NCBI GenBank assembly: GCA_964596125.1
Contig: CAZQRP010000011.1
Span: 41,406 to 105,405, forward strand
Direction of reading: 5' to 3'
Source: CAZQRP01 sp964596125
GTDB taxonomy: Bacteria > Chloroflexota > Dehalococcoidia > GIF9 > UBA5629
Length of the DNA stretch: 64,000 nucleotides
Numbering within the stretch: position 1 is the stretch's first letter; every line of letters starts with the position of its first letter. The notes below the pieces were generated by a model. The model did not search any database and was not told the origin of the DNA. It worked only from the letters and a program-made list of their open reading frames with translations. Shown here one piece after another: positions 25,947-35,252 of the stretch. The position numbers were made by a program, and so were the translations under genes.

Positions 25947-26489
25947 ATGTCTCGTTTAAAAGAAAGATATACAAAGGAAGTTGTACCTGAGCTAATGGCT
26001 AAATTCGGATATAAGAATATAATGCAGGTACCTAAACTCAGCAAGATTGTACTGAATGTTGGTCTGGGTGAGGCAATACAAAATCCCAAAGCTCTGGAGG
26101 CAGTTGAAAAAGATATAACGGCTATTTCAGGGCAGCACCCGGTAGTGACCAGAGCTAAGAGGCCTATCGCCTCTTTCAAACTTAAAGGAGATATGCCTAT
26201 TGGAATGATGGTAACATTACGTGGTATGCGTATGTATGTCTTCTTGGATAAACTTGTCAATATTGTGCTGCCTCGTATAAGGGATTTTCAAGGAGTATCC
26301 AGAGAATCATTTGATGGTCAAGGTAACTACGCCTTAGGAATTAAGGAACAAGTAGTTTTTCCTGAAGTAGATTATGATAAGGTTGACAAGATACGGGGAT
26401 TCGAAATTGTAATTGTAACAACTGGAGCCAGTGATGAAGAAGGTAGACAACTTCTTTTGTCTTTAGGCATGCCTTTTGCGAAAAATTAA
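25947..26489 (+). CDS. rplE: 50S ribosomal protein L5
   Basis: 180 residues, 5S rRNA-binding protein (YKNIMQVPKLSKIVLNVGLG; FPEVDYDKVDKIRGFEIVIV). Standard length. Confidence 0.98.
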   Translation: MSRLKERYTKEVVPELMAKFGYKNIMQVPKLSKIVLNVGLGEAIQNPKALEAVEKDITAISGQHPVVTRAKRPIASFKLKGDMPIGMMVTLRGMRMYVFLDKLVNIVLPRIRDFQGVSRESFDGQGNYALGIKEQVVFPEVDYDKVDKIRGFEIVIVTTGASDEEGRQLLLSLGMPFAKN

Positions 26490-26505
26490 CTAGTCGGAGC
26501 AAAGT

Positions 26506-26691
26506 ATGGCAAAGGTATCAAAAATTGTAAAATCGAAACGACCTCCAAAATATAAGGTCCAACAACACAACCGATGCCAATTATGCGGCAGGCCACGAGC
26601 TTATATCCGTAGGTTTGGTTTGTGCCGTATTTGTTTTCGAAAGTTAGCATTAAGTGGTGAAATTCCAGGAGTAAGAAAGTCTAGCTGGTAA
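26506..26691 (+). CDS. rpsN: 30S ribosomal protein S14, zinc-binding type Z
   Basis: 61-residue short S14 with a zinc site C24, C27, C40 and C43 (CQLCGRPRAYIRRFGLCRIC). The C+ form is usual in Gram-positives and Chloroflexota. Confidence 0.98.
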   Translation: MAKVSKIVKSKRPPKYKVQQHNRCQLCGRPRAYIRRFGLCRICFRKLALSGEIPGVRKSSW

Positions 26692-26716
26692 TTGAAAGAA
26701 GTAGGAAGATTTAATA

Positions 26717-27112
26717 ATGGTTACTGATCCAATTGCTGACATGTTAACTCGAATACGTAACGCCGTTGTGGCACGCCATGATAGTGTGCTGATACCAGTT
26801 TCAAAGGCCAAGCTTTCTATTGCTAAGATACTCAAGGACGAAGGCTTTATTGAAGAGTATACCGTCCTTAAAGGAAGCGGGCCACAGCGAGTTATCAAAA
26901 TCAATCTGAGGTATATTGACAACCAACCAGCTATTTCAGGCTTAGAGAGAGTCAGTAAACCCGGCCTTAGAATCTATGTGAAACGCCGGGAAATAACCCG
27001 CGCCTATGGTGGCCTTGGTATCTCCATCCTGTCCACATCCAAGGGGCTAATGATCGGGCAAGAGGCATGGCGTCAAAATCTTGGCGGTGAATTATTATGC
27101 TATGTCTGGTAG
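26717..27112 (+). CDS. rpsH: 30S ribosomal protein S8
   Basis: 131 residues, 16S central-domain binder. It starts TDPIADMLTRIRNA and ends with STSKGLMIGQEAWRQNLGGE, where many homologues read STSKGLMTDREARKxxxGGE, so the RNA-binding tail is slightly divergent. Confidence 0.97.
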   Translation: MVTDPIADMLTRIRNAVVARHDSVLIPVSKAKLSIAKILKDEGFIEEYTVLKGSGPQRVIKINLRYIDNQPAISGLERVSKPGLRIYVKRREITRAYGGLGISILSTSKGLMIGQEAWRQNLGGELLCYVW

Positions 27113-27136
27113 ATTACGTTTTAAGAGGTTGTACTC

Positions 27137-27688
27137 GTGTCTAGAATAGGATTACTCCCAATTCCCGTGCCAGAAGACGTTAAAGTCAATATGGAAGCGA
27201 ATAGAATAACAGTGGAGGGTAGTAAGGGTAAGCTGTCCCGCACATTTCATCAAGATCTTTCTATTAAATTAGAGGATAAAAACCTGGTAGTAACAAGACC
27301 CAGTGACGGCAGAATCCATCGTTCTCTACACGGACTCACTCGAAGCCTGCTGGCAAATATGATTGAGGGAGTTACCAAAGGTTTCGAAAAAACTGTAGAG
27401 TTGAGCGGCGTAGGTTATAGGGTTCAAAAAACTGATAGTGGAATATCGCTACAGATTGGTTTTTGCCACCTGGTGGACTTTTCACCACCACCCGGTGTAG
27501 ATATCGCGGTCGAGGGCACGAACCGCATTCGTATTAATGGTATAGATAAAGAGGTAGTAGGCCAGACAGCAGCCCAAATCCGGTCTATCCGTCCCGCTGA
27601 TTCCTATAAAGGTAAGGGTGTTAAGTATGCCGGAGAGAAGCTTCGTCTTAAAGCTGGTAAGAGCGGCAAAACAGCGATGAGGAAATGA
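27137..27688 (+). CDS. rplF: 50S ribosomal protein L6
   Basis: 183 residues, two L6 domains near the sarcin-ricin loop (VEGSKGKLSRTF; RPADSYKGKGVKYAGEKLRL). GTG start at 27137. In the second domain the usual GYSHPV phrase reads GFCHLV. Confidence 0.97.
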   Translation: MSRIGLLPIPVPEDVKVNMEANRITVEGSKGKLSRTFHQDLSIKLEDKNLVVTRPSDGRIHRSLHGLTRSLLANMIEGVTKGFEKTVELSGVGYRVQKTDSGISLQIGFCHLVDFSPPPGVDIAVEGTNRIRINGIDKEVVGQTAAQIRSIRPADSYKGKGVKYAGEKLRLKAGKSGKTAMRK

Positions 27689-27694
27689 TAGATA

Positions 27695-28063
27695 ATGGTG
27701 GTTAAAACAAGTACACGGATAGCGCGAAAGCGCCGGCATGCTCGAGTCAGAGCCAGAATAAGCGGCACAATAATGAAGCCCAGGCTTTGTGTCTTTCGAA
27801 GTCTGAAATATATATATGCTCAGATTATAGATGATTCTGTTGGTCACACTCTGGCTTCAGCCAGTAGTCTGGACCCGGAGATAAAAGATAAAATAGCGGG
27901 AAAAAACAAAACGGAAAGTGCTGATTTAATAGGGTCCCATATTGCTCAGCGTGCTTTAAAAATTGGGATTAGTAAGGTAGTTTTTGATAGAGGCGGTTAT
28001 AAATATCACGGAAGGATTAAAGCTTTAGCCGACGGCGCTCGTAAAGCCGGGCTAGAGTTTTAA
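27695..28063 (+). CDS. rplR: 50S ribosomal protein L18
   Basis: 122-residue 5S rRNA binder (RARISGTIMKPRLCVFRSLKY; VVFDRGGYKYHGRIKALADGAR, split here only as reference points). ATG 27695, 7 bp after rplF. Confidence 0.97.
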   Translation: MVVKTSTRIARKRRHARVRARISGTIMKPRLCVFRSLKYIYAQIIDDSVGHTLASASSLDPEIKDKIAGKNKTESADLIGSHIAQRALKIGISKVVFDRGGYKYHGRIKALADGARKAGLEF

Positions 28064-28073
28064 GGATTATTCT

Positions 28074-28616
28074 ATGAAAGCAATTACCAGAGTAATCGGG
28101 AACAGAGCCAAAATTGATGCCAGTGAACTGGAACTGAATGAGAGATTAATTTCTCTTGCCCGGGTAGCCAAGGTTGTTAAGGGTGGTAAAAGCCTTCATT
28201 TCAGGGCTCTTGTCGTAGTTGGCGATGGTAACGGACATGTTGGAATAGGTCTGGGGAAGGCAAGAGAAGTACCGGAAGCAATCCATAAAGCAGGTGTCGT
28301 AGCTCGAAAAGAGCTAATAAACGTAAATATGGCTAATACGACTATCCATCACGAGATATTTGCCAAGTTCGGGGCTGCTAAGGTTCTGCTCAAGCCAGCC
28401 TTGCCCGGGACTGGTGTGATTGCTGGTGGTGGAATCCGGGCAGTGCTTGAAGCCGCAGGTATAAAAGATGTTCTTACCAAATCTCTAGGAAGCTCTAATT
28501 CCGTTAATGTAGTTAAGGCAACCATGTTGGCTTTAGCCAGCCTCCGCGATCCTCAAGAGGTCGTATCCAGACGAAAAGCTGGTCTTGTAGATAAGGAGAT
28601 AGAGACAGTTGGCTAA
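28074..28616 (+). CDS. rpsE: 30S ribosomal protein S5
   Basis: 180 residues; N-terminal double-stranded RNA-binding domain with GDGNGHVGIGLGKAREV and a C-terminal domain with GTGVIAGGGIRAVLEAAGI. It overlaps rpmD by 8 bases. Confidence 0.98.
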   Translation: MKAITRVIGNRAKIDASELELNERLISLARVAKVVKGGKSLHFRALVVVGDGNGHVGIGLGKAREVPEAIHKAGVVARKELINVNMANTTIHHEIFAKFGAAKVLLKPALPGTGVIAGGGIRAVLEAAGIKDVLTKSLGSSNSVNVVKATMLALASLRDPQEVVSRRKAGLVDKEIETVG

Positions 28617-28803
28617 ACTACGTATCACCTGGGTAAAGAGCGGTATTGGTTATGCCAGAGACCAACGACGTACCTTGAAAGCTCTGGGATTCCACCGGCT
28701 TTATCAGATAGTAGAACATGAAGACTCACCCAGCATTAGAGGGATGATAGCGAAAGTACGTCATTTGGTAAAATCTGAAGTGGTTAGCAATGGAACAGAA
28801 TAA
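28609..28803 (+). CDS. rpmD: 50S ribosomal protein L30
   Basis: 64 residues (LRITWVKSGIGYARDQRRTLKALGF). TTG start at 28609 inside the end of rpsE; it overlaps rplO by 14 bases. Confidence 0.96.
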   Translation: MAKLRITWVKSGIGYARDQRRTLKALGFHRLYQIVEHEDSPSIRGMIAKVRHLVKSEVVSNGTE

Positions 28804-29233
28804 CTTAAAACCTCCAATTGGGGCCAAGCATAAAAGGAAACGCGTCGGACGCGGCGATGGCAGCGGACATGGTACCTACTCAGGACGAGGTTGTAAGGGA
28901 CAAAAATCACGCTCTGGAGGTGGAGTTCGACTTGGTTTCGAAGGTGGTCAATTACCCCTTATTAAGCGCTTGCCGCGGAAGAGAGGATTCGTTAATATTT
29001 TTAAGACCAAATATAACATCGTCAATCTGGGTAGACTTAATGTGTTCGCTGCTAATACCGAGATTACACCTCAGAAATTGTTTGAAGCCGGACTCATTAA
29101 ATCTCAAAGGCAGCCGGTAAAGATATTGGGTAAGGGGGAGATCGATCACCCGCTTATCATAAAGGCTCACAAATTTTCCTCTGCCGCGGAAAGTAAAATT
29201 GCCGCTGCCGGCGGGAATATAGAAGGAATTTAG
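28790..29233 (+). CDS. rplO: 50S ribosomal protein L15
   Basis: 147 residues with the Gly/Arg-rich N-terminus (KRVGRGDGSGHGTYSGRG) and a globular C-terminal domain (KAHKFSSAAESKIAAAGG). ATG at 28790. Confidence 0.97.
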   Translation: MEQNNLKPPIGAKHKRKRVGRGDGSGHGTYSGRGCKGQKSRSGGGVRLGFEGGQLPLIKRLPRKRGFVNIFKTKYNIVNLGRLNVFAANTEITPQKLFEAGLIKSQRQPVKILGKGEIDHPLIIKAHKFSSAAESKIAAAGGNIEGI

Positions 29234-29234
29234 C

Positions 29235-30551
29235 ATGAGGCAGAGAGAGACCAGACCACGCCTTATTCAAGCCTTGATTGATGCCTTTTCATTACCTGAC
29301 TTGAGGCAGAGACTCCTGTTCACCTTGGGTATGTTAGTGATCTTTCGCTTTGTTGCCCATGTGCCCTTGCCTGGAGTTGACCTCGACGCCTTACGCAATC
29401 TTTTCGATCGGAATCAACTTCTGGGCATGCTGGACATGTTCAGCGGTGGGGCCATGAGGAACTTCAGTGTGGCAGCTATGGGAGTTTACCCCTACATTAC
29501 CTCCTCAATTATAATGCAGTTACTGGTACCGGTTATTCCGCAGCTTCGAGCTTTATCTCAAGAAGGAGAAGCCGGAAGAAACAGGATTAATCAAATTACT
29601 CACTGGCTAACTGTACCTATGGCTGCTATCCAGGGTTACGCTCAATTAGCACTTTTACGCAGCCAGGGTATAATTGGTAGTGCAGTGGCATTGCCTACAA
29701 TAGGTATAATATTATCACTGGTGGCAGGCACTATGTTCCTTGTTTGGCTTGGTGAGTTAATCACCGAACGAGGTATTGGTAATGGTGTATCGATAATAAT
29801 CTTCGGTGGTATAGTGGCTGGTTTGCCGCAGATGATCGGTCGAAGCTTCATAGCCAAGGAGAATTTAGGCGGGCTGCTTGCATTCGTCATTTTAGCACTG
29901 GCCCTTGTTGTATTAATAGTCATTTTTACCGAAGGTCATCGACGTATTCCGGTCCAATACGCCAAGACTGCTTTTCGCGGCGCACGTATGTACCGCCAAA
30001 CAGGTTCAACACATATCCCACTTCGGGTAAACACTGCCGGAATGATTCCGCTTATCTTTGCCATGTCATTAATGATTTTCCCCGGGACAATAGCTAGCTA
30101 TTTCGCCAATCCTGCCGGGCAAGACCCAAATTTTGCCAATACAATTGCGGATTGGTTCAATCCTAACGCAGCTCTCCCCATAGGTTTATTTTACTGGGCA
30201 TTTTATTTCTTAATGGTAGTAGCATTTGCCTTTTTCTATACTATGGTAATATTTGAGCAGATGGACCTGGCACGAACATTGCAGCGTCAGGGAGGCTTTA
30301 TCCCAGGCGTTCGCCCCGGAAAACCCACTACCGATTATCTTAATAAAGTTATCAGTCGTATCACATGGGGCGGGGCTCTCTTCCTGGCTTTTGTGGCAGT
30401 AATGCCCTTTCTAATTCGCGAAGTTACCGATGTGGCAGTATTGACTTTATCCAGTACCGGAATGCTTATTGTTGTCGGTGTAGCCTTAGATACCATGAAA
30501 CAAATAGAAGCGCAGCTCACTATGCGCCGTTATGAAGGATTCTTGAAATAA
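29235..30551 (+). CDS. secY: Protein translocase subunit SecY
   Basis: 438-residue channel of the Sec translocase, inner membrane, ten predicted helices. FRFVAHVPLPGVD starts the plug region, YPYITSSIIMQLL is helix 2, and RRIPVQYAKTAFRGARM, GKPTTDYLNKVISRITW and the final MKQIEAQLTMRRYEGFLK are typical. ATG 29235 follows the rplO stop immediately. Confidence 0.98.
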   Translation: MRQRETRPRLIQALIDAFSLPDLRQRLLFTLGMLVIFRFVAHVPLPGVDLDALRNLFDRNQLLGMLDMFSGGAMRNFSVAAMGVYPYITSSIIMQLLVPVIPQLRALSQEGEAGRNRINQITHWLTVPMAAIQGYAQLALLRSQGIIGSAVALPTIGIILSLVAGTMFLVWLGELITERGIGNGVSIIIFGGIVAGLPQMIGRSFIAKENLGGLLAFVILALALVVLIVIFTEGHRRIPVQYAKTAFRGARMYRQTGSTHIPLRVNTAGMIPLIFAMSLMIFPGTIASYFANPAGQDPNFANTIADWFNPNAALPIGLFYWAFYFLMVVAFAFFYTMVIFEQMDLARTLQRQGGFIPGVRPGKPTTDYLNKVISRITWGGALFLAFVAVMPFLIREVTDVAVLTLSSTGMLIVVGVALDTMKQIEAQLTMRRYEGFLK

Positions 30552-30555
30552 GCGG

Positions 30556-31203
30556 ATGTTTTTAGTTTTTCTCGGCGCTCCAGGAGCAGGCAAGGGAACT
30601 CAGGCAGCTATCATTTCTCAGAAGCTGGGGCTGGTTCACATCGCTTCAGGCGACCTGTTTCGGGAGGCATTAACCAAAGGAACCGAACTGGGGCAACTAG
30701 TGAAAGCCTATATGGAAAAGGGTGAGCTAGTCCCCGATGAGGTAACTATTCGGGTCATTTCAGAGCGCCTTAATGAATCCGACTGCAAATCAGGATGTAT
30801 TTTCGATGGTTTTCCTCGCACTTTGGAACAGGCTAAGGCACTTGATGAGACATTAGCTGATCTAGGAAAAGCTGTAGATAAAGCAGTATATATAGATGTA
30901 CATGACGAGCAACTATTACAACGTCTCGGTGGTCGTTGGACATGCCGGCAATGTCAAACGGTCTATAATGAAATAGCATCGCCACCTAAAACTGCAAATA
31001 AATGTGATAAATGTGGTGGAGAACTCTACCAGCGTCAAGATGATAACGAACAGACAATAAAAGAGCGATTAAAAGTCTATTTTACTCAGACTATCCCTGT
31101 CCTGGACTATTACGAGGCAGATGGTAAGCTTCTCAGAGTAGATGGAGAGTTGGGCATAGAGGAAGTGGCTGAAAAAATCATCCATGCTCTTGGCCCTAAG
31201 TAA
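30556..31203 (+). CDS. adk: Adenylate kinase, zinc-lid form
   Basis: 215 residues; ATP + AMP to two ADP. P-loop GAPGAGKGTQ at residues 7-16, FDGFPRTLEQA in the NMP region. The lid carries a four-cysteine zinc site (CRQC then CDKC) as in Gram-positive and thermophile enzymes. It sits between secY and map, the common arrangement. Confidence 0.97.
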   Translation: MFLVFLGAPGAGKGTQAAIISQKLGLVHIASGDLFREALTKGTELGQLVKAYMEKGELVPDEVTIRVISERLNESDCKSGCIFDGFPRTLEQAKALDETLADLGKAVDKAVYIDVHDEQLLQRLGGRWTCRQCQTVYNEIASPPKTANKCDKCGGELYQRQDDNEQTIKERLKVYFTQTIPVLDYYEADGKLLRVDGELGIEEVAEKIIHALGPK

Positions 31204-31208
31204 AAAAA

Positions 31209-31955
31209 ATGACAATTATCAAGTCCTCAGAAGAAGTTGCTATTATGCGGCAAGCAGGGAAAATTGTGGCAACCGTATTACAAAAACTAAGGGATAAGAT
31301 AAAGCCTGGTATTAAGACAAAACAATTGGAGGCGGTTGTTTTAGACGAGATGGAAAAACAGGAGGCTCAGGCATCTTTCAAAGGTTACCGGGGTTACCCC
31401 GCCTCTCTTTGCGTATCGGTTAATGATGAAATTGTCCATGGTATCCCAGGTGAGCGGATACTGAACGAGGGTGATATAGTGTCGTTGGATTTCGGAGCCT
31501 TCTTTAACGGCTTCCATGGTGATGCAGCTATAACAGTAGGAGTAGGTCAGATCAGTTCTCAAGCACAGGAATTATTAGAGACCACAGAAGCAGCGTTGAT
31601 TGCGGGGATTCAGGCAGCACGTGAAGGAGCGCATCTGGGTGATATCTCAGCGGCTATTCAGGAATATGTTGAGACAAGGGGGTTCTCTGTCGTTCGGGAA
31701 TATTGTGGGCATGGTATCGGTAGAGACCTGCATGAAGATCCACAAGTACCGAATTTTGGCCCACGTGGTAAAGGTCTATTACTGCAAAGGGGGATGACTC
31801 TGGCTCTGGAGCCCATGGTGAATACTGGAGACTGGCGTACACGCCTTAGTGAAGACAACTGGACCGTGTTCACTGCTGATAACAGCCTGTCAGCTCATTT
31901 TGAGCATACGATTGCTATTGGCAATGCCGAGCCTGAGATTCTCACTCTGTTATAG
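31209..31955 (+). CDS. map: Methionine aminopeptidase, type I
   Basis: 248 residues; removes N-terminal methionine. Metal ligands: aspartates in SLDFGAFFNGFHGDAAITV, histidine in YCGHGIGRDLHEDP, glutamates in LALEPMV and SAHFEHTIA. Starts with a standard IIKSSEEVAIMRQAG. ATG 31209. Confidence 0.97.
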   Translation: MTIIKSSEEVAIMRQAGKIVATVLQKLRDKIKPGIKTKQLEAVVLDEMEKQEAQASFKGYRGYPASLCVSVNDEIVHGIPGERILNEGDIVSLDFGAFFNGFHGDAAITVGVGQISSQAQELLETTEAALIAGIQAAREGAHLGDISAAIQEYVETRGFSVVREYCGHGIGRDLHEDPQVPNFGPRGKGLLLQRGMTLALEPMVNTGDWRTRLSEDNWTVFTADNSLSAHFEHTIAIGNAEPEILTLL

Positions 31956-31964
31956 GACAGCAAC

Positions 31965-32183
31965 ATGCCTGGAAAAGAAACGATAGAGGTTGAAGGCAAA
32001 GTAATTGAATGTTTACCTAATGCTACATTTCGTGTCGAATTGGCAAACGGTCACAAGGTTTTGGCCCATATTTCAGGCAAAATGAGGAGGCATTATATAA
32101 GGATATTACCCGCAGACAAAGTACTGGTAGAGCTTTCTCCTTACGATTTAACACGGGGGAGGATCACCTACAGGTTAAAATGA
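31965..32183 (+). CDS. infA: Translation initiation factor IF-1
   Basis: 72-residue OB-fold protein binding the ribosomal A site (KETIEVEGKVIECLPNATF; GKMRRHYIRILPADKVLVEL). Normal length. Confidence 0.98.
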   Translation: MPGKETIEVEGKVIECLPNATFRVELANGHKVLAHISGKMRRHYIRILPADKVLVELSPYDLTRGRITYRLK

Positions 32184-32263
32184 TTTCAGGCCTCAGGCTT
32201 ATTGACATAGTGGTTAATAAAGTTTTATTATTAATGGCATTTTTAGAATCAAGGTAGTTAGAA

Positions 32264-32377
32264 ATGAAAGTACGTGCTTCGGTTAAACGTCGTTGTGAAA
32301 AATGTAAAATTATTAAACGGCATGGAATAATTCGGGTTATTTGCCAAAACCCTAGGCACAAACAACGCCAGGGATAA
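32264..32377 (+). CDS. rpmJ: 50S ribosomal protein L36
   Basis: 37-residue zinc-binding ribosomal protein starting MKVRASVKRRCEKCKIIKRH, zinc ligands C11, C14, C27 and H32. ATG 32264, TAA 32375-32377. It lies in the usual infA-rpmJ-rpsM order. The 80-bp gap to infA contains TTGACA at 32200-32205 with no clear -10. Confidence 0.97.
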   Translation: MKVRASVKRRCEKCKIIKRHGIIRVICQNPRHKQRQG

Positions 32378-32397
32378 CAACTGGAGTGAAATAAGAT

Positions 32398-32787
32398 ATG
32401 GCACGCATTGTTGGTGTAGATATTCCCAGAGATAAGAAAATCGTGGTCTCCTTACAGTATATTTACGGAATCGGCCCTACCCTTAGTCGACAGATTTTAT
32501 CTGCCAGCGGGGTAAATCCCGATACTAAAGTGAAGGACCTCACTGAGGGAGAGATAAGCCATATTCGTGAGACCATTGATAAAGAGCATAAGGTAGAAGG
32601 TGAACTCAGGAAGGAAGTCAATCTCAATATCAAACGACTTATAGAAATCGGTAGCTACCGAGGAACCAGACATCGTCGTAACCTGCCAGTTCGGGGACAA
32701 CGAACACAGACCAATGCCAGAACCAAGCGTGGGCTTCGTAAGACAGTTGCCGGGCGTGGGCAAAAGCGTGGTATGTCGAAGAAGTAA
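32398..32787 (+). CDS. rpsM: 30S ribosomal protein S13
   Basis: 129 residues; contacts tRNA in the P site through its basic tail (RGQRTQTNARTKRGLRKT). H2TH-type core VSLQYIYGIGPTLSRQIL. ATG 32398. Confidence 0.98.
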   Translation: MARIVGVDIPRDKKIVVSLQYIYGIGPTLSRQILSASGVNPDTKVKDLTEGEISHIRETIDKEHKVEGELRKEVNLNIKRLIEIGSYRGTRHRRNLPVRGQRTQTNARTKRGLRKTVAGRGQKRGMSKK

Positions 32788-32802
32788 AGGAGTTATTAGA
32801 AT

Positions 32803-33195
32803 ATGCCCCAGAAGAGGAAAGCGAGAACAAGAAGACGGGAACGTAAGGTCGTTCCTGAAGGTAAAGCCTACATCCAGTCTACATTTAATAACACTATCAT
32901 CACTATTACCGATCCCAAGGGAAATGTTATCGCCTGGGGAAGTCCCGGTACAGCCGGATTTAAGGGCTCTCGTAAAGGTACTCCCTACGCAGCTCAGTTA
33001 GCTGCTCAAGGAGCGGCACAAAGGGCTAAAGAGCATGGTCTACGTCAGGTTGAGGTACACGTTCGGGGTCCCGGTAGCGGTCGCGAAGCAGCAATCAGAG
33101 CTCTGCAAGCCTCCGGAATCTCCGTTACCGGAATTAAAGATGTAACTCCAATTCCACATAATGGCTGTCGACCTCGAAAGAGAAGGCGAGTGTAA
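32803..33195 (+). CDS. rpsK: 30S ribosomal protein S11
   Basis: 130 residues on the 30S platform (AYIQSTFNNTIITITDPKGN; VRGPGSGREAAIRALQ; DVTPIPHNGCRPRKRRRV). ATG 32803. Confidence 0.98.
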   Translation: MPQKRKARTRRRERKVVPEGKAYIQSTFNNTIITITDPKGNVIAWGSPGTAGFKGSRKGTPYAAQLAAQGAAQRAKEHGLRQVEVHVRGPGSGREAAIRALQASGISVTGIKDVTPIPHNGCRPRKRRRV

Positions 33196-33197
33196 AT

Positions 33198-33830
33198 ATG
33201 GCACGTTATATAGATGCTAAATGTCGTTTATGTCGCCGTGTCGGCGATAAACTGGTGCTTAAAGGTGATAGATGCTTTACATCCAAATGTGCGGTGGAGC
33301 GGAGAAATGTTCTACCCGGACAACGTGCTACTTCAAAACGGCGTGCTAAAAAATCAGACCGCGGGCTTCAGTTGCAGGAAAAGCAGAAAGGCCGTTATAC
33401 CTATGGAATTTTAGAGAGACAATTCCGTAAGTCCTTCGCTGAAGCAGAAAGGCTGGCTGGTGTAACCGGAGACAACCTCGTGATTTTATTGGAGAGGCGT
33501 TTAGATAACGTCGTTTATCGATTAGGATTTGCCAGCTCCCGGCCCCAGGCCAGACAGTTAGTACGGCATGGGCATATTTTTTTAAATGGGCGCAAAACCG
33601 ATATTCCTTCATGCGTGGTAAAGTCTGGAGATGTTATCACCTGGCGGGAGCGCAGTACTCATAGTGAATACTATAAGACAATGGTCCTGAGCATTGGTGA
33701 TAGAATTATACCTGGTTGGTTAAATCTGGATACAGAAAAAATGATTGGTCGAGTTCTTGCCCTGCCAAATCGTGATGATATCGAAGTTAAATTTGATGGC
33801 AAGGCTATTGTTGAGTATTATTCTCGGTGA
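33198..33830 (+). CDS. rpsD: 30S ribosomal protein S4, zinc-binding form
   Basis: 210 residues. The N-terminus holds a zinc site (C9, C12, C26, C31), and an S4 RNA-binding domain follows (RLDNVVYRLGFASSRPQARQ). ATG 33198, 2 bp after rpsK; its stop overlaps the rpoA GTG by four bases. Confidence 0.98.
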   Translation: MARYIDAKCRLCRRVGDKLVLKGDRCFTSKCAVERRNVLPGQRATSKRRAKKSDRGLQLQEKQKGRYTYGILERQFRKSFAEAERLAGVTGDNLVILLERRLDNVVYRLGFASSRPQARQLVRHGHIFLNGRKTDIPSCVVKSGDVITWRERSTHSEYYKTMVLSIGDRIIPGWLNLDTEKMIGRVLALPNRDDIEVKFDGKAIVEYYSR

Positions 33831-34864
33831 GGGTCATATTGGCTGGATTAGTTTTACCAAAAGTAGAATGTATTGAAAGCACCGAAACCTACGGTCGTTT
33901 CGTTGCTGAACCATTAGAGAAAGGTTTTGGAGTTACCTTAGGCAATAGCATGCGCCGGATGCTTTTAAGTTCTCTAACTGGTGCCGCAGTAACCTGGGTC
34001 CAGATTGAGGGAATTCACCATGAATTTTCGACGATCCCTCATGCTGTAGAGGATACACTGGACTTTCTGCTGAATATAAAAGCAATACGCATCCGACCTC
34101 TCTCCCAACGATCGGGAAAACTGAGCCTGGAAGTTGAGGGGGAGGGAAAGTTCTATGCCTCTGATATTAAGCCGTCCGCCGATTTTGAAATTGTTAATCC
34201 CGAACTTTATTTAATTTCCTTAGACTCTCCTGAAGCAAAATTAAGTGTTCAACTAAACGTGGAGCTAGGTAGAGGTTATGTACCGGCTAGTTCCAGTGAC
34301 GGTCTGCCTATTGGCGCAATTCCAATCGATTCTATTTTCACTCCAATCCGCAAGACCAATTTCACAATAGAAACGAGCGGACTTGGGGAAGGCAGCAATC
34401 GCGAGAAACTTGTCCTGGAAGTTTGGACTGACAACACTTTATCTCCAACAGAAGCAGTGAGTCAGAGTGCCACTATTCTAATAGAACAAATATCCTGCTT
34501 CCGGGAACTTGCCAGGTCTCTAACTGAGGAGGGAGCCGAGTTTGCCTGGCAACGGTTAATTCCACCGGAGCAATATGATATGCCTCTAGACCAATTAAAT
34601 TTGTCCACTCATACCTATAATAGTCTAAGAAGAGGCGGCATCACCACGCTAGGTCAGCTTTTAGAAAGAACTACCGAAGGCCTGACCTCGCTTGCGGGCT
34701 TTGGAGCTAAATCACAAGAAGAAGTAGAATCAGCTCTTAAGAGTCTCAGCCTGCCCTTTATTCCTGAAATAAAAAAATCAATAAAAAAATTGAGGCGTTC
34801 TAAGACTTCCCCTGATGAGGAGAACAATACAGACGAAGCTAGCCAGGAGAACGATACCGTCTAA
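33827..34864 (+). CDS. rpoA: RNA polymerase alpha subunit
   Basis: 345 residues. The N-terminal assembly domain has YGRFVAEPLEKGFGVTLGNS. The C-terminal domain contacting UP elements and activators has LNLSTHTYNSLRRGGITTLG and LAGFGAKSQEEVESAL. A charged tail of about 35 residues follows. GTG start at 33827; a TTG four codons later is possible. Confidence 0.97.
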   Translation: MRVILAGLVLPKVECIESTETYGRFVAEPLEKGFGVTLGNSMRRMLLSSLTGAAVTWVQIEGIHHEFSTIPHAVEDTLDFLLNIKAIRIRPLSQRSGKLSLEVEGEGKFYASDIKPSADFEIVNPELYLISLDSPEAKLSVQLNVELGRGYVPASSSDGLPIGAIPIDSIFTPIRKTNFTIETSGLGEGSNREKLVLEVWTDNTLSPTEAVSQSATILIEQISCFRELARSLTEEGAEFAWQRLIPPEQYDMPLDQLNLSTHTYNSLRRGGITTLGQLLERTTEGLTSLAGFGAKSQEEVESALKSLSLPFIPEIKKSIKKLRRSKTSPDEENNTDEASQENDTV

Positions 34865-34882
34865 ATGTGGAGTTGATGAAGA

Positions 34883-35236
34883 ATGAGACATCAGATAGCC
34901 GGACGAAAATTGGGTAGACCAACGGCACACCGATTAGCATTATATCGTAACTTAGTAACTGATTTATTCAGACACGAAAAAATTGTTACCACTGAAGCTA
35001 AAGCCAAGGAGATTCGAGGTTTGGCTGAGAAGATGATCACCCTAGGGAAAGAAGGTAGTCTTTCATCTCGACGCCGTGCCTTAACCTTCATTACCGATGA
35101 AAAAGTAACTGAGAAATTGTTCGCTGTGCTTGCCACCAGATATATAGAACGTGCGGGCGGCTATACTCGATTATCCAAGTTGGGCCCAAGAGTAGGTGAT
35201 GGAGCAGCTATGGTTAAACTCGAGCTGGTTGAATAG
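34883..35236 (+). CDS. rplQ: 50S ribosomal protein L17
   Basis: 117 residues (MRHQIAGRKLGRPTAHRLA; YTRLSKLGPRVGDGAAMVKL). ATG 34883, between rpoA and truA as commonly found. Confidence 0.97.
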   Translation: MRHQIAGRKLGRPTAHRLALYRNLVTDLFRHEKIVTTEAKAKEIRGLAEKMITLGKEGSLSSRRRALTFITDEKVTEKLFAVLATRYIERAGGYTRLSKLGPRVGDGAAMVKLELVE

Positions 35237-35252
35237 CAACAACGTGTAGCGG